Shown here piece by piece: positions 16,395 to 24,850 of a DNA stretch of 64,000 nucleotides. The stretch is from Thiothrix winogradskyi (GTDB taxonomy: Bacteria > Pseudomonadota > Gammaproteobacteria > Thiotrichales > Thiotrichaceae), in the NCBI RefSeq assembly GCF_021650935.1, contig NZ_CP091244.1:186001-250000 (forward strand), written 5' to 3'. A model generated the notes under the pieces. That model was not told where the DNA came from, did no database searches, and saw only the letters and a program-made list of their open reading frames with translations. A program made the translations under genes and the position numbers. The stretch's first letter is position 1. The number at the start of each line of letters is the position of its first letter.

Positions 16395-16835
16395 CTAGCC
16401 CAGCAGTTCCAGATGGAAAGTATGCCCCTGCCCGGCTGCTGCTTGCAGCAGTTCAATAATTTCATCCAGTTCCGCAGCCAGCATATCAATTTCGTCAGGC
16501 TCCAGCTCAAAGCTGTCTGGTGCGTTACTCAAGCGGGCTTGCAGGGCTTGGAAGGTATCCAGCCCGCTATTGGCTTCACACCAGCGCATTTCGTCTAGTG
16601 GGTACGGGCGTTTGCCTTCATCATAAAATTCGTCTTCATCGTCAGGCAGGTCAAATTCATCGTCGTATTCCATGCTCATTTCAGTGCTGTCGACAAATTC
16701 GCTGACTGCCAGCAACCCAATTTCCAGACACATTTTATCCAACGCATCCGTCAGCTTGCAGGTAGCAGACAGGTCGTTTTCTTCGCTTTCAATCATGTCG
16801 CCGTCGCGCACATTCAGCCAGTAAGTCATGCCCAT
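16395..16835 (-). CDS. Hypothetical acidic protein
   Basis: A 146-residue protein not recognised as a member of any family. It opens MGMTYWLNVRDGDM and has a highly acidic middle (EFDLPDDEDEFYDEG, about residues 60-75). It ends with a helical Glu/Leu/Asp-rich segment. The start could be at 16835 or two codons later. Its minus-strand orientation puts it upstream of the rsgA leader, about 50 bp away, so cotranscription is possible. Likely cytoplasmic. Confidence 0.6.
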   Translation of the reverse strand: MGMTYWLNVRDGDMIESEENDLSATCKLTDALDKMCLEIGLLAVSEFVDSTEMSMEYDDEFDLPDDEDEFYDEGKRPYPLDEMRWCEANSGLDTFQALQARLSNAPDSFELEPDEIDMLAAELDEIIELLQAAAGQGHTFHLELLG

Positions 16836-17020
16836 GATAGTTCACCGCTAACAGTTGGTTGTAGGATCGTTGGATGGTGGCACGCAGTTTCGCAAATAAC
16901 AATGACAGGTAGGTTAAAGCTCAATCACGGACGGAGGACTCCATATCATTGGAAGACTTTATCATCCATGTTTAGAAACTGTGCTACTTTCATACCTCCC
17001 CAACTTGCAGGAGAGTATTG

Positions 17021-18229
17021 ATGCGTATTACCGCCAAAGCCTTGTTTATCGGTCTGTTTATTGTGTTGATGCACGGCTGTGCCACCATAGAACAGACTAC
17101 CACCAAACCCAGTTTCCCCTCTTCCCAAACAACCCAGACCGATTGCCACATCGTCTATGACGCAGGCAGCAGTGGTACACGCCTGTACATTTATCAGCAA
17201 CAAGGTGAGGCATGGGTGGAACATGCAGGCCCCAAGGTCAGTGCGCTGGCTGACCCGGTGCGTTCCATCCGGGGCAAAAGTCCCCGTGACTTGGATGCGG
17301 TCACTACCGAAGTCGTTGCCGCACTGGACAGTATCCAGCAGGATGGGCCGCTGAAAGATGGCAAACCCAAATGGCAGGCGTTTGACTGGAGCAAGCAATG
17401 CCGTCCGGTTTCTGCCAATGTGTTTGCCACTGCTGGGATGCGTATTGCCGAACAAGAAAACCGCGCAGTCAGTGCCACCTTGTGGAGTAACCTGAAACAA
17501 AAGTTGCAAGCCAAGGTAGGCAACAACGTGGCAGTGAATGCACGCACACTGACCGGCTTTGAAGAAGGCTTGTATGCCTGGCTGGCAGCCCGCTCAGAAC
17601 AAAAGAACAACCAGTTTGGCATTGTCGAAATGGGCGGGGCGTCGACCCAGATTGCCTTCCCCTGCACCCAGTGCAATGCCGCTGATGAAGCGGTGAAAAC
17701 CGTGCTGGTGGACGGCAAGCCGCTGCAAATGTACAGCTACTCCTTCCTCGGACTGGGGCAGGATGAAGCGCCGAAATCATTGGGTTTAACTTCCGCCTGT
17801 GCATACGGTGTCAAAAGCGTCATGCCAACTTGGCAGGAAAACATGTGCGCACAAAGCATTCGCCTGACCGACAAGCTGGGCATCCGTGACCCTTACAACT
17901 TCGCAGGCAATCAGCGTGGGGCGCACGAACAGGTTCCCAGCCACTTGGCGGATGCCGGAAAATGGTATCTGACCGGAGCATTCAACTACATGGATGATAA
18001 AAATATCGACACCTGTTGCGGTGGCACGGACAAGTGCTTTGAAGAACAGACATCCTGCTTCCGTGCCGTTTACCTGAAGGAATACCTGCGCAATCTGGAC
18101 GTGCCTGCCGACTCGGTAAAAATGGATGTCAGTTGGACACGGGGTGCGGTGCAATGCACGGCGGATGATTGCCTGCAACAAGCCAAACCACCTGCCTGTG
18201 ACTGGACAAACAAAGGATGCCTGCAATAG
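17021..18229 (+). CDS. GDA1/CD39-family nucleoside phosphatase (apyrase) lipoprotein
   Basis: A 402-residue protein with an N-terminal signal and a lipobox-like HGC (Cys near residue 21). It carries apyrase conserved regions: ACR1 DAGSSGTRLYIY, ACR3 LTGFEEGLYAW and ACR4 GGASTQIAF. The family hydrolyses extracellular NTPs and NDPs. It is common in eukaryotes and sparse in bacteria (for example Legionella ecto-NTPDases). Many cysteines after residue 220 suggest disulfides in the periplasm or on the surface. ATG at 17021 follows GGAGAG. An intrinsic terminator follows the stop. Confidence 0.88.
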   Translation: MRITAKALFIGLFIVLMHGCATIEQTTTKPSFPSSQTTQTDCHIVYDAGSSGTRLYIYQQQGEAWVEHAGPKVSALADPVRSIRGKSPRDLDAVTTEVVAALDSIQQDGPLKDGKPKWQAFDWSKQCRPVSANVFATAGMRIAEQENRAVSATLWSNLKQKLQAKVGNNVAVNARTLTGFEEGLYAWLAARSEQKNNQFGIVEMGGASTQIAFPCTQCNAADEAVKTVLVDGKPLQMYSYSFLGLGQDEAPKSLGLTSACAYGVKSVMPTWQENMCAQSIRLTDKLGIRDPYNFAGNQRGAHEQVPSHLADAGKWYLTGAFNYMDDKNIDTCCGGTDKCFEEQTSCFRAVYLKEYLRNLDVPADSVKMDVSWTRGAVQCTADDCLQQAKPPACDWTNKGCLQ

Positions 18230-18244
18230 GCATACAGCCTCAGG

Positions 18245-18270
18245 GGATGCGCTTTGCCGCATCCTCTTTT
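18245..18270 (+). terminator. Intrinsic terminator after the apyrase gene
   Basis: Stem GGATGCG/CGCATCC with a 6-base loop followed by TCTTTT, 16 bp past the apyrase stop codon. It ends that single-gene transcript. Confidence 0.8.
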
Positions 18271-18289
18271 CGCCCACAAATACGCCGGT

Positions 18290-18625
18290 TTAGCCCGGAA
18301 TCTGGGGAATCGTCACTCTTGCGTCAGTATCACTGGCAAAACTGCTGATTTGCACCGTAATCGGGTATTCGGCAGTAGTTTCCAGCGTATTCACATCAGG
18401 CAAACTCGCCGTATCCACTTTCAAGCCAAGGTCACTCAACGCTGATACCAGCGTCATGAGCCTGTCTGCAAAGATTTCGGCACGGATTACCAATGCTTTG
18501 TTACCCAACTGCTGCATATCATCCAGCCCGCCACAGATGCGGCTGACAACCGTGCGAGCGTCGTACATCACGGCACGGAGCGGTTTTTCTGTCATGGCTT
18601 GGAGTTGGATTAATCGTCTGTACAT
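18290..18625 (-). CDS. Hypothetical protein
   Basis: A 111-residue protein of unknown family beginning MYRRLIQLQAM. The ATG at 18625 has a perfect AGGAGG ribosome site 4-9 bases upstream. The sequence is predicted mostly helical up to about residue 70 and ends with strands (YPITVQISS, ARVTIPQIPG). No signal peptide, membrane segment or recognised motif. It is convergent with the apyrase gene. Confidence 0.6.
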   Translation of the reverse strand: MYRRLIQLQAMTEKPLRAVMYDARTVVSRICGGLDDMQQLGNKALVIRAEIFADRLMTLVSALSDLGLKVDTASLPDVNTLETTAEYPITVQISSFASDTDARVTIPQIPG

Positions 18626-18694
18626 GATGCCTCCTCAACTGCTATGCACATAGTACTGCAATTGGACAACGCTTCATTAGGCTGGTTTCCTGAC

Positions 18695-18949
18695 TCATGA
18701 CCGGGAAGATGCGGGATGCTTCATCTTCATGTAAATGCCGCCTGTTTCCAGTTCATTCAGCATTTGAGTTAGCCGTTTCAGTTTGGTTTCTTCGCGTTGC
18801 GCTTTTTCAATCCAGCCGATGTAATCGTTCTGCTGATAGGCGGGGCGGGCGTGGTAAGCCTCCATCAAACCGCGTTCAAGCAGGGCTGCTTGCACGAAAT
18901 CGGGCATGGGGTGTTTTGGGCGTTTCAGGTTAGAAAAACTACTTTCCAT
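18695..18949 (-). CDS. YdeI/OmpD-associated family protein (short)
   Basis: An 84-residue protein matching the C-terminal part of the YdeI/OmpD-associated family. It has the MPDFVQAALLERGLMEAY start, then the signature YIGWIEKAQREETKLKRL and the closing LNELETGG. Full-length members are often about 190 residues with an extra N-terminal domain, so this is the stand-alone short form. Function is unproven; some relatives are linked to bacteriocin or peptide resistance. Confidence 0.7.
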   Translation of the reverse strand: MESSFSNLKRPKHPMPDFVQAALLERGLMEAYHARPAYQQNDYIGWIEKAQREETKLKRLTQMLNELETGGIYMKMKHPASSRS

Positions 18950-19115
18950 CTTACATAATTTTATTCATAAAAAAGCTCGCGACTGAATGGCAAATAACAT
19001 TGTACGGTTAGTATGTTACAAGCCACAAGAAAGAATGTATTGAATAAAAATAAAGCAATCGTCATTGCACCTACAATACCCCTAAATTGGCAATGATTTC
19101 CTGTTTCTTCTATAT

Positions 19116-19131
19116 TTAACCAATCGGTTAA
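19116..19131. promoter_or_regulatory. Palindrome upstream of the ArsR-family gene, probable operator
   Basis: Perfect inverted repeat TTAACC-AATC-GGTTAA in an AT-rich promoter-like region, ending 5 bp before the AAGGAG ribosome site of the ArsR-type regulator at 19148. Position and symmetry fit autoregulation of the following operon. Confidence 0.55.
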
Positions 19132-19147
19132 TTACAAGGAGCCGCCA

Positions 19148-19486
19148 TTGCCACCCGACACCCTCAGCCTCACCTTCGCCGCACTCGCCGACCCCACGCG
19201 CCGCGCCATCCTCGCCCGTCTGAGCAGCGGGGAGGCATCCGCCACAGAACTGGCGGAACCCTTCCATATCAGCGCCCCCGCCATCACCAAACACTTGAAA
19301 GTGCTGGAACGCGCCGGGCTGATTTCGCGCAGTAAACAGGCGCAGTTCCGCCCCTGCAAGCTGGAGCCGCAAGCCTTGCAGCAAGCCAGCGATTTTCTGG
19401 AACAATACCGCCGTTTCTGGGAACAAAGCTTTGACCGGCTGGAAGATTATTTGCAGGAACTGCAAACCAAAGGATCAGCTACATGA
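19148..19486 (+). CDS. ArsR-family winged-helix regulator
   Basis: A 112-residue ArsR/SmtB-type repressor. The winged helix spans LAEPFHISAPAITKHLKVLERAGLI with the recognition helix around SAPAITKHLKVL. The metal-binding cysteines of classical ArsR are absent, so it belongs to the group that accompanies SRPBCC (AHSA1) proteins. It starts with TTG at 19148 behind AAGGAG and ends overlapping the next gene (ATGA). It heads a seven-gene run and probably regulates it through the palindrome at 19116-19131. Confidence 0.85.
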   Translation: MPPDTLSLTFAALADPTRRAILARLSSGEASATELAEPFHISAPAITKHLKVLERAGLISRSKQAQFRPCKLEPQALQQASDFLEQYRRFWEQSFDRLEDYLQELQTKGSAT

Positions 19487-19977
19487 CGACCACCACTACA
19501 GATCAGGAAATCACCATCACTCGCCTGTTCAACGCGCCACGCGAACTGGTGTGGAAAGTCTGGACAGACCCGTATCACCTGCAACGCTGGTGGGGGCCGC
19601 ACGGCTTCGTCAACACCGATTGCGGCATCCAGTTACAGGTCGGTGGCATGATGCGTCTGAACATGCACGCGCCGGATGGCAAGGTTTACCCCTGCCAAGG
19701 CACGTTTCGCGAAATTATCGCCCCCGAACGGCTGGTGTACGACGGCGACCCGACTGCGGAACACGCTTGTGGAGCCGGTTTGCCGCCTAACGCCACCGTC
19801 ACGATTACGTTTGCCGAACGGGGCGACCAGACTCTGCTCACCTTACACACCCGTTTCGCCACCGCCGAACGTTTGCAGGCAGCGGCAGAAGCAGGCTTTA
19901 TCATCGGCTGGGAAACCACGCTGGAAGCCCTCGCCGATTACTTCATTTCCCAAAACCACCAAGGAGACACCCCATGA
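19483..19977 (+). CDS. SRPBCC (AHSA1-like) domain protein
   Basis: A 164-residue protein with the AHSA1/START-like fold: ITRLFNAPRELVWKVWTDP then WWGPHGF, typical of the family paired with ArsR regulators. The domain forms a hydrophobic ligand cavity; the ligand is unknown. It overlaps both neighbours by four bases (ATGA), showing tight translational coupling in the operon. Confidence 0.85.
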   Translation: MTTTTTDQEITITRLFNAPRELVWKVWTDPYHLQRWWGPHGFVNTDCGIQLQVGGMMRLNMHAPDGKVYPCQGTFREIIAPERLVYDGDPTAEHACGAGLPPNATVTITFAERGDQTLLTLHTRFATAERLQAAAEAGFIIGWETTLEALADYFISQNHQGDTP

Positions 19978-20333
19978 GTTACATCGACGGATTTGTATTA
20001 CCCGTTCCTGAAAACAAGCTGGAAGCCTACCGCGTGATGGCGCAAGCCGCAGGCGAAGTCTGGATGGAACACGGCGCACTCGCCTACAAGGAATGCGTGG
20101 GCGAAGACCTGCACTCCGAATTTACCAATGGCTCTTTCCCGCGCATCGCCGGGGCGCATGAAGGTGAAACCGTTATTTTCGCCTTCATCATCTTCCAATC
20201 CCGCGAACACCGCGATGAAGTAAATGCCAAAGTCCACCAAGATCCACGGATGCAATGCGGCGATATGAAAGATTTGCCGTTCGACTGCAACCGCATGAAT
20301 TACGGTGGTTTCACCACGCTGGTGGATTTGTAA
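19974..20333 (+). CDS. DUF1428-family protein
   Basis: A 119-residue protein starting MSYIDGFVLPVPENKLEAYR, the signature of DUF1428, a small dimeric alpha/beta-barrel family of unknown function. EHGALAYKECVGED and FPFDCNRMNYGGF-like segments are present. It is part of the ArsR operon (ATGA overlap with the SRPBCC gene) and is followed 13 bp later by a VOC protein. Confidence 0.85.
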   Translation: MSYIDGFVLPVPENKLEAYRVMAQAAGEVWMEHGALAYKECVGEDLHSEFTNGSFPRIAGAHEGETVIFAFIIFQSREHRDEVNAKVHQDPRMQCGDMKDLPFDCNRMNYGGFTTLVDL

Positions 20334-20346
20334 CAGGAGTAACACC

Positions 20347-20820
20347 ATGCAAAAGCTCGTTACCTCACTTTGGTTCACGGATTGCGCGGAAGAAGCCGTG
20401 AATTTTTACGTATCCATCTTCAACAACTCCAGCATCAAGCAAATCGTGCGCTATGGCGAAGCCGGGCCGGAAGCAGTCGGCAAGGTCATGACCATTGACT
20501 TTCAGTTGGCAGGGCAGGACTTTCTCGCTATCAATAGCAGTGTGCAATTCCCGTTTTCCCCAGCGATTTCGATCGTGGTCAACTGCGCCGATCAAGCAGA
20601 AATGGATGAGGTGTGGAACAAGCTGGCAGCAGACCCTGATAACGGTCAATGTGGCTGGCTTCAGGACAAATACGGCTTGTCTTGGCAAATCGTTACCCCC
20701 AAAGCCGTGAATCTGATCGCCAGCCCTGACCCGGCAAAAGCAGCAGCAGTAACCCGTGCTATGTTCAGCATGAAAAAGCTGGACGAAGCCGTCTTGCAGC
20801 AAGCGCATGACGAAGCCTGA
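20347..20820 (+). CDS. PhnB-like VOC family protein
   Basis: A 157-residue vicinal-oxygen-chelate protein of the PhnB/3-demethylubiquinone methyltransferase-like type: LWFTDCAEEAVNFYVSIF at the N-terminus and GWLQDKYGLSWQIVTP toward the middle. The ATG at 20347 follows AGGAG. Such proteins form dimers with a metal or small-molecule site; the substrate is unknown. It sits within the operon headed by the ArsR regulator. Confidence 0.85.
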   Translation: MQKLVTSLWFTDCAEEAVNFYVSIFNNSSIKQIVRYGEAGPEAVGKVMTIDFQLAGQDFLAINSSVQFPFSPAISIVVNCADQAEMDEVWNKLAADPDNGQCGWLQDKYGLSWQIVTPKAVNLIASPDPAKAAAVTRAMFSMKKLDEAVLQQAHDEA

Positions 20821-20839
20821 AAATCTGGGAGTTTTCACT

Positions 20840-21226
20840 ATGTCAGTCAATTACAAACCGGACAATTACAGTACCGTTTCACCCTACCTGATTGTAGATG
20901 GCGCAAGTGACACGATCGCGTTTTTGGAAACGGTTTTTGATGCCATTGAACTGCGCCGCTTTCCCAATGACGAGGGCAAGCTGCTGCATTCCGAAGTGCG
21001 TTTGGGTGACAGCGTGCTAATGATTGCCGACCGGGGCGATGACTGGGAAGCCGTTCCCGCGCATGTACACATTTACGTGCCCGATGTGGATGCCACTTAC
21101 CAATGGGCATTAGCAGCCGGGGCAACTGCCGTGCAAGCACCAGTAAAAAAGGATGATCCCGACAAGCGTGGCGGAGTCAAAGATGCAGGCGGTACAACTT
21201 GGTGGATTGCCACCCGACAGGAATAA
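20840..21226 (+). CDS. Glyoxalase/VOC family protein
   Basis: A 128-residue single-domain VOC protein beginning MSVNYKPDNYSTVSPYLIV. It carries the DTIAFLETVFDAIE helix and the YVPDVDATYQWALAAGA second half, ending GGTTWWIATRQ. It belongs to the PhnB-like VOC group, with possible catalytic or binding activity on unknown small molecules. It starts 20 bp after the previous VOC gene. A stem-loop follows its stop. Confidence 0.82.
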   Translation: MSVNYKPDNYSTVSPYLIVDGASDTIAFLETVFDAIELRRFPNDEGKLLHSEVRLGDSVLMIADRGDDWEAVPAHVHIYVPDVDATYQWALAAGATAVQAPVKKDDPDKRGGVKDAGGTTWWIATRQE

Positions 21227-21238
21227 CATCCATAAAAC

Positions 21239-21264
21239 CCTCCTGACACAATGCTGTCAGGAGG
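21239..21264 (+). terminator. Strong stem-loop between VOC genes
   Basis: A perfect 10-bp stem, CCTCCTGACA/TGTCAGGAGG, with a 6-base loop, 12 bp after the preceding stop. There is no T run, so it may be a partial terminator or an mRNA stabiliser dividing the operon from the next VOC and WYL genes. Confidence 0.5.
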
Positions 21265-21318
21265 CAGCATCTATACTACAAAAACCAATCAACAATGACC
21301 CACCAAAGGAGTAATACC

Positions 21319-21696
21319 ATGAAAGCAAACCCAGTCGGCTGGTTTGAAATCTACGTGCAGGATATGCCCCGCGCCGCCGCCTTCTACGAAGCCGTGTTTG
21401 AGGGTGCATTAGAACCCATGCGCAAACCGGAGACGCCCGATATGGACATGATGCTGTTTCCCATGACCGAGGAATACGGTGCAACTGGCGCACTGGTGAA
21501 AATGCCCGACTGCCCATCGGGTGGTATGGGTACGCTGGTGTATTTCAGTTGCGAAGATTGCGCGGTGGAAGCCGCCCGTGCCGCCGCCAACGGTGGCAGT
21601 ATTTTCAAGGAAAAAATGTCGATCGACGAACACGGTTTCATCGCGTTGGTGTTTGATACCGAAGGCAATATGATCGGCTTGCACTCAATGGCGTAA
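21319..21696 (+). CDS. VOC family protein
   Basis: A 125-residue VOC-fold protein starting MKANPVGWFEIYVQDMPRAA, with the DMPRAAAFYEAVF helix and a C-terminal FDTEGNMIGLHSM strand, resembling the glyoxalase-like family often annotated as bleomycin-resistance-like. The ATG at 21319 follows AAAGGAG. It lies 9 bp before the WYL regulator gene, so the two are likely cotranscribed. Confidence 0.83.
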   Translation: MKANPVGWFEIYVQDMPRAAAFYEAVFEGALEPMRKPETPDMDMMLFPMTEEYGATGALVKMPDCPSGGMGTLVYFSCEDCAVEAARAAANGGSIFKEKMSIDEHGFIALVFDTEGNMIGLHSMA

Positions 21697-21705
21697 GGCT
21701 ACCCC

Positions 21706-22395
21706 ATGCGCCGTGCCGACCGTTTATTCCAGCTTGTGCAAATCTTGCGTAACAAGCGCTTGGTGACGGCGCGTGAACTTGCCGAACGTTTGGAAGTTTC
21801 CGAACGCACCATTTACCGCGACATCCAAGACTTGAGCCTGTCTGGCGTACCGGTGGAAGGTGAGGCGGGGGTTGGCTATCACTTGCGCTATTCGCTGGAT
21901 ATTCCGCCGCTAATGTTTACCGCCGCTGAAATCGAAGCCCTTGTGGTCGGGGCGCGAATGCTGAAAGCGTGGGGCGGTAGCGAATTGGGTAGCAGTGCGC
22001 AATCCGTCCTCGACAAAATCCACGCCGTGATTCCTGTCGAATTGCACCGCCATCTGGAAGAAAGCCGCCTGTTCGCCATGCGTTTCGGGGTGCGCGAAGA
22101 CCTTGAAACCACCCTCGACACTTGTCGCCATGCGATTGCGCAACGCCGTTACTTGCGGCTCGATTACCAACGCGCTGACCACGAATTCAGCCAGCGCGAA
22201 GTCAAACCGCTGGGGCTGTTTTTCTGGGGCAATGTGTGGACGCTGACCGCCTGGTGCGAATTGCGCAACGATTTCCGCACGTTTCGTCTTGACCGCATCC
22301 GCTGGCTGGACACGCTGGAACGTGGCTTTGAGGAATTGCCGGGGCAAACCTTGGGCGATTTCGTCAGGCTAATGCGGCAGTCAGAGTGCTATTAA
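21706..22395 (+). CDS. YafY-type HTH/WYL transcriptional regulator
   Basis: A 229-residue regulator with an N-terminal DeoR-like helix-turn-helix (RLFQLVQILRNKRLVTARELAERL then SERTIYRDI) and a C-terminal WYL domain. The WYL core carries the LGLFFWGNVWTLTAWCELRNDF segment. WYL regulators sense ligands such as nucleic acids or small molecules. As the last gene of the run it may be the ligand-responsive regulator of the VOC genes. The final residues match the usual length. Confidence 0.86.
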   Translation: MRRADRLFQLVQILRNKRLVTARELAERLEVSERTIYRDIQDLSLSGVPVEGEAGVGYHLRYSLDIPPLMFTAAEIEALVVGARMLKAWGGSELGSSAQSVLDKIHAVIPVELHRHLEESRLFAMRFGVREDLETTLDTCRHAIAQRRYLRLDYQRADHEFSQREVKPLGLFFWGNVWTLTAWCELRNDFRTFRLDRIRWLDTLERGFEELPGQTLGDFVRLMRQSECY

Positions 22396-22396
22396 C

Positions 22397-23029
22397 CTAA
22401 ATCGTCCACGAACCGTGCGCTAGCCCGACCAACGTCCATTGGTTGCCGCCACCTGCATCTTTCAAGATTACCATCAGGCTCGTCCAGTCCATGCCGTTGT
22501 AGGCCGGGTTTGTGCCGAGTTGGTGGTATTCGACGATGCGGTATTGCGCCACTGGGTAGCTTGCCAGCAGGTTGTTGATCAGGTTGCCTTGTGATTGGAA
22601 ATCGCTATTGGTGTTGATCAATGTGACCGTGGCATTGCTGTGGTAGGGGTGATCCCACACATAGCGCCCGAAATAATCGCGGATGTGCAGCACGATCGGG
22701 TCGCCAGAACCATCCTGAGTTCCCCAGTTGCGGGTCGGTGGGTTTTGCAGGATGAAATCACTTTCAAACGCCGTCGCCGTCAGGATCTGGTCGCTGGCTT
22801 CCGTCCGGTAATACGGCATGAAACGCACGCCAGCCGGATCAAACAGGTCAGTGAAAGGTTGTAATCCGCCCGTGCCATTTTGCAAGCCATTGATCGCTTG
22901 CACCACAGTATTCGCGGCTTGCAAAGCTGTGCCATTGATGACTTGCGGGGAATTGGGCGTGGTGGAACCCGTGCCGGAACAGGCGCTGAGGAAGCTGGTG
23001 AGCAGCAAAGCCAAGAGTATGCGTAACAT
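22397..23029 (-). CDS. Hypothetical lipoprotein
   Basis: A 210-residue protein whose ATG at 23029 has AGGAGG upstream and a textbook lipobox (LLTSFLSACSG, Cys near residue 17). The rest has no family I recognise. It contains a polar, mostly beta-rich C-terminal half with QYRIVEYHQLGTN and TLVGLAHGSW. The longer reading frame extending to 23533 lacks a start with a ribosome site and is not used. Likely anchored to the inner leaflet of the outer membrane. Confidence 0.72.
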   Translation of the reverse strand: MLRILLALLLTSFLSACSGTGSTTPNSPQVINGTALQAANTVVQAINGLQNGTGGLQPFTDLFDPAGVRFMPYYRTEASDQILTATAFESDFILQNPPTRNWGTQDGSGDPIVLHIRDYFGRYVWDHPYHSNATVTLINTNSDFQSQGNLINNLLASYPVAQYRIVEYHQLGTNPAYNGMDWTSLMVILKDAGGGNQWTLVGLAHGSWTI

Positions 23030-23221
23030 GCCGATGCCTCCTGTGATGCGTGGGGCAGAAATCCACCCCTTGCATTCAACTATAGCGTAAATAATCCAGT
23101 AGTTCAGGAGACTTAAACCAACAATGTTCCGTTGAATGTGGGCAGTAGCCAGCCTAGCATGAGATTTGTGATACGCCCAGCGTGCTATACTGCCCCTATC
23201 CCTTATCACCAGACTACTGCC

Positions 23222-24817
23222 ATGCAGAAACATTTCAATACCGCAGGTCCTGTCCATGCCAACCAGCATTACTGCATCGACCCTGTATCGCGGGTGGATT
23301 GGGAGGAAATTCAATACCTGATTCAAGCGGGTAAATTCTTCGTGCTGCACGCGCCACGCCAGACGGGCAAAACCAGCACGCTGTTTGCACTTGCTGACAA
23401 GCTCAATCAAGCGGGTGATTACGCCGCGCTCTACATCAATGTCGAAGCCGCGCAAGCTGCCCGCAATGATGTGGAACAGGGAATGCGCACCATCGCCAGC
23501 CGCGTAGTGGAAGGCGCACAATACCGCCTTCATGACTTACGCTTACAAGATTGGCTGGAAGACGCATGGCGCACAGGTGAAACATCTGTCCTGCAAACCC
23601 TGCTCACTCGCTGGGCAGCCGAATCCAGCAAACCCATCGTGCTCATGATTGATGAAGTCGATGCGTTGGTCGGCGACACGCTCATTTCTTTGCTGCGTCA
23701 ATTGCGCGAAGGCTATATCGGGCGGCCTGATGTCCCCTTCCCTCAAAGTGTGATCCTCTGCGGGGTGCGCGATGTACGCGATTACCGCATCACGCAAGGT
23801 AATCAGGAAGTGATTACCGGTGGAAGTGCCTTCAATATCAAATCCGCATCGTTGCGCATGGGCAGTTTCACCCTGACTGAAGTGCAAACGCTCTACGCCC
23901 AACACACCCAAGCTACGGGACAGGTATTTGATGCAGCCATTTTCCCCGCACTCTGGGAAGACACCCGTGGGCAACCGTGGTTGGTGAATGCCCTCGGTCA
24001 CGCCATGACGTGGGAATACAAACCCGCCCGCGACCGTACTCAGCCCATTACGCTGGAACAATACCGTGCGGCCCGCGAACGTCTGATTTACTCCCGCGCT
24101 ACCCACCTCGACCAGTTGGCGGATAAGCTTAAAGAACCACGTGTGCATTCCGTCATCAGTGCGCTGCTGGCAGGCAAAACCACGGATGACACCCTGCCGC
24201 AAGACGATGTGCAATACGTCGCCGACTTGGGGCTAATCGAAGCACACCCGCAATTGCGCATTGCCAACCGCATTTATCAAGAAGTGATCCCACGCGAACT
24301 GACCTGGACGAAGCAAATCACCATCGCCTACGAACAAGCGTGGTATCTGACCCCGCAACGTCATCTCGACATGCCCAAGCTGTTGGAAGCCTTCCAGCAA
24401 TTTTTCCGCGAAAATGCCGATGCGTGGATTGAACGCTTTGACTACAAAGAAGCAGGGCCGCAATTGCTGCTGCAAGCCTTCCTGCAACGCATTATCAACG
24501 GCGGCGGGCGCATCAACCGCGAATACGGGCTGGGCAGAAAGCGCACCGACCTGTACATCGAATGGCCTATCGACGAAGAACAGGGCTTTTACGGCGAGGT
24601 ACAACGCATCGTGTTGGAACTCAAAATCCTCTACAAATCGCGCGAAACCACAGTGGCAGAAGGTATCCAGCAAACCGCAGGCTATGCCGATCAATGCGGC
24701 GCGGCGGAAGCGCATTTGATCATTTTCGACCGCCGCCCCGACGTGATGTGGGATGACAAGGTTTGGCAGGAGACGGCTACCACCAACGGGCGCACGATCG
24801 GTTTATGGGGAATGTAG
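23222..24817 (+). CDS. AAA-family ATPase with C-terminal nuclease-like domain
   Basis: A 531-residue protein. The N-terminal P-loop is APRQTGKTSTLF and the Walker B region is IVLMIDEVDAL. The C-terminal ~110 residues contain a PD-(D/E)XK-like pattern (TDLYIEW ... VLELKI) of the kind found in AAA-ATPase-like/DUF1703 proteins. These families are abundant in large filamentous gammaproteobacteria and are mobile-gene-like; function is not established. The ATG at 23222 opens MQKHFNTAGPV. It stands divergent from the lipoprotein gene. Confidence 0.8.
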   Translation: MQKHFNTAGPVHANQHYCIDPVSRVDWEEIQYLIQAGKFFVLHAPRQTGKTSTLFALADKLNQAGDYAALYINVEAAQAARNDVEQGMRTIASRVVEGAQYRLHDLRLQDWLEDAWRTGETSVLQTLLTRWAAESSKPIVLMIDEVDALVGDTLISLLRQLREGYIGRPDVPFPQSVILCGVRDVRDYRITQGNQEVITGGSAFNIKSASLRMGSFTLTEVQTLYAQHTQATGQVFDAAIFPALWEDTRGQPWLVNALGHAMTWEYKPARDRTQPITLEQYRAARERLIYSRATHLDQLADKLKEPRVHSVISALLAGKTTDDTLPQDDVQYVADLGLIEAHPQLRIANRIYQEVIPRELTWTKQITIAYEQAWYLTPQRHLDMPKLLEAFQQFFRENADAWIERFDYKEAGPQLLLQAFLQRIINGGGRINREYGLGRKRTDLYIEWPIDEEQGFYGEVQRIVLELKILYKSRETTVAEGIQQTAGYADQCGAAEAHLIIFDRRPDVMWDDKVWQETATTNGRTIGLWGM

Positions 24818-24850
24818 CCGGAATCCAGCATCATCGAATGTGCCACGCGG

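Noticed and set aside
22397..23533. Longer 378-codon reading of the lipoprotein gene
   Set aside because: Only the start at 23029 has AGGAGG and a lipoprotein signal; the extra 168 codons have no ribosome site and are out of character.
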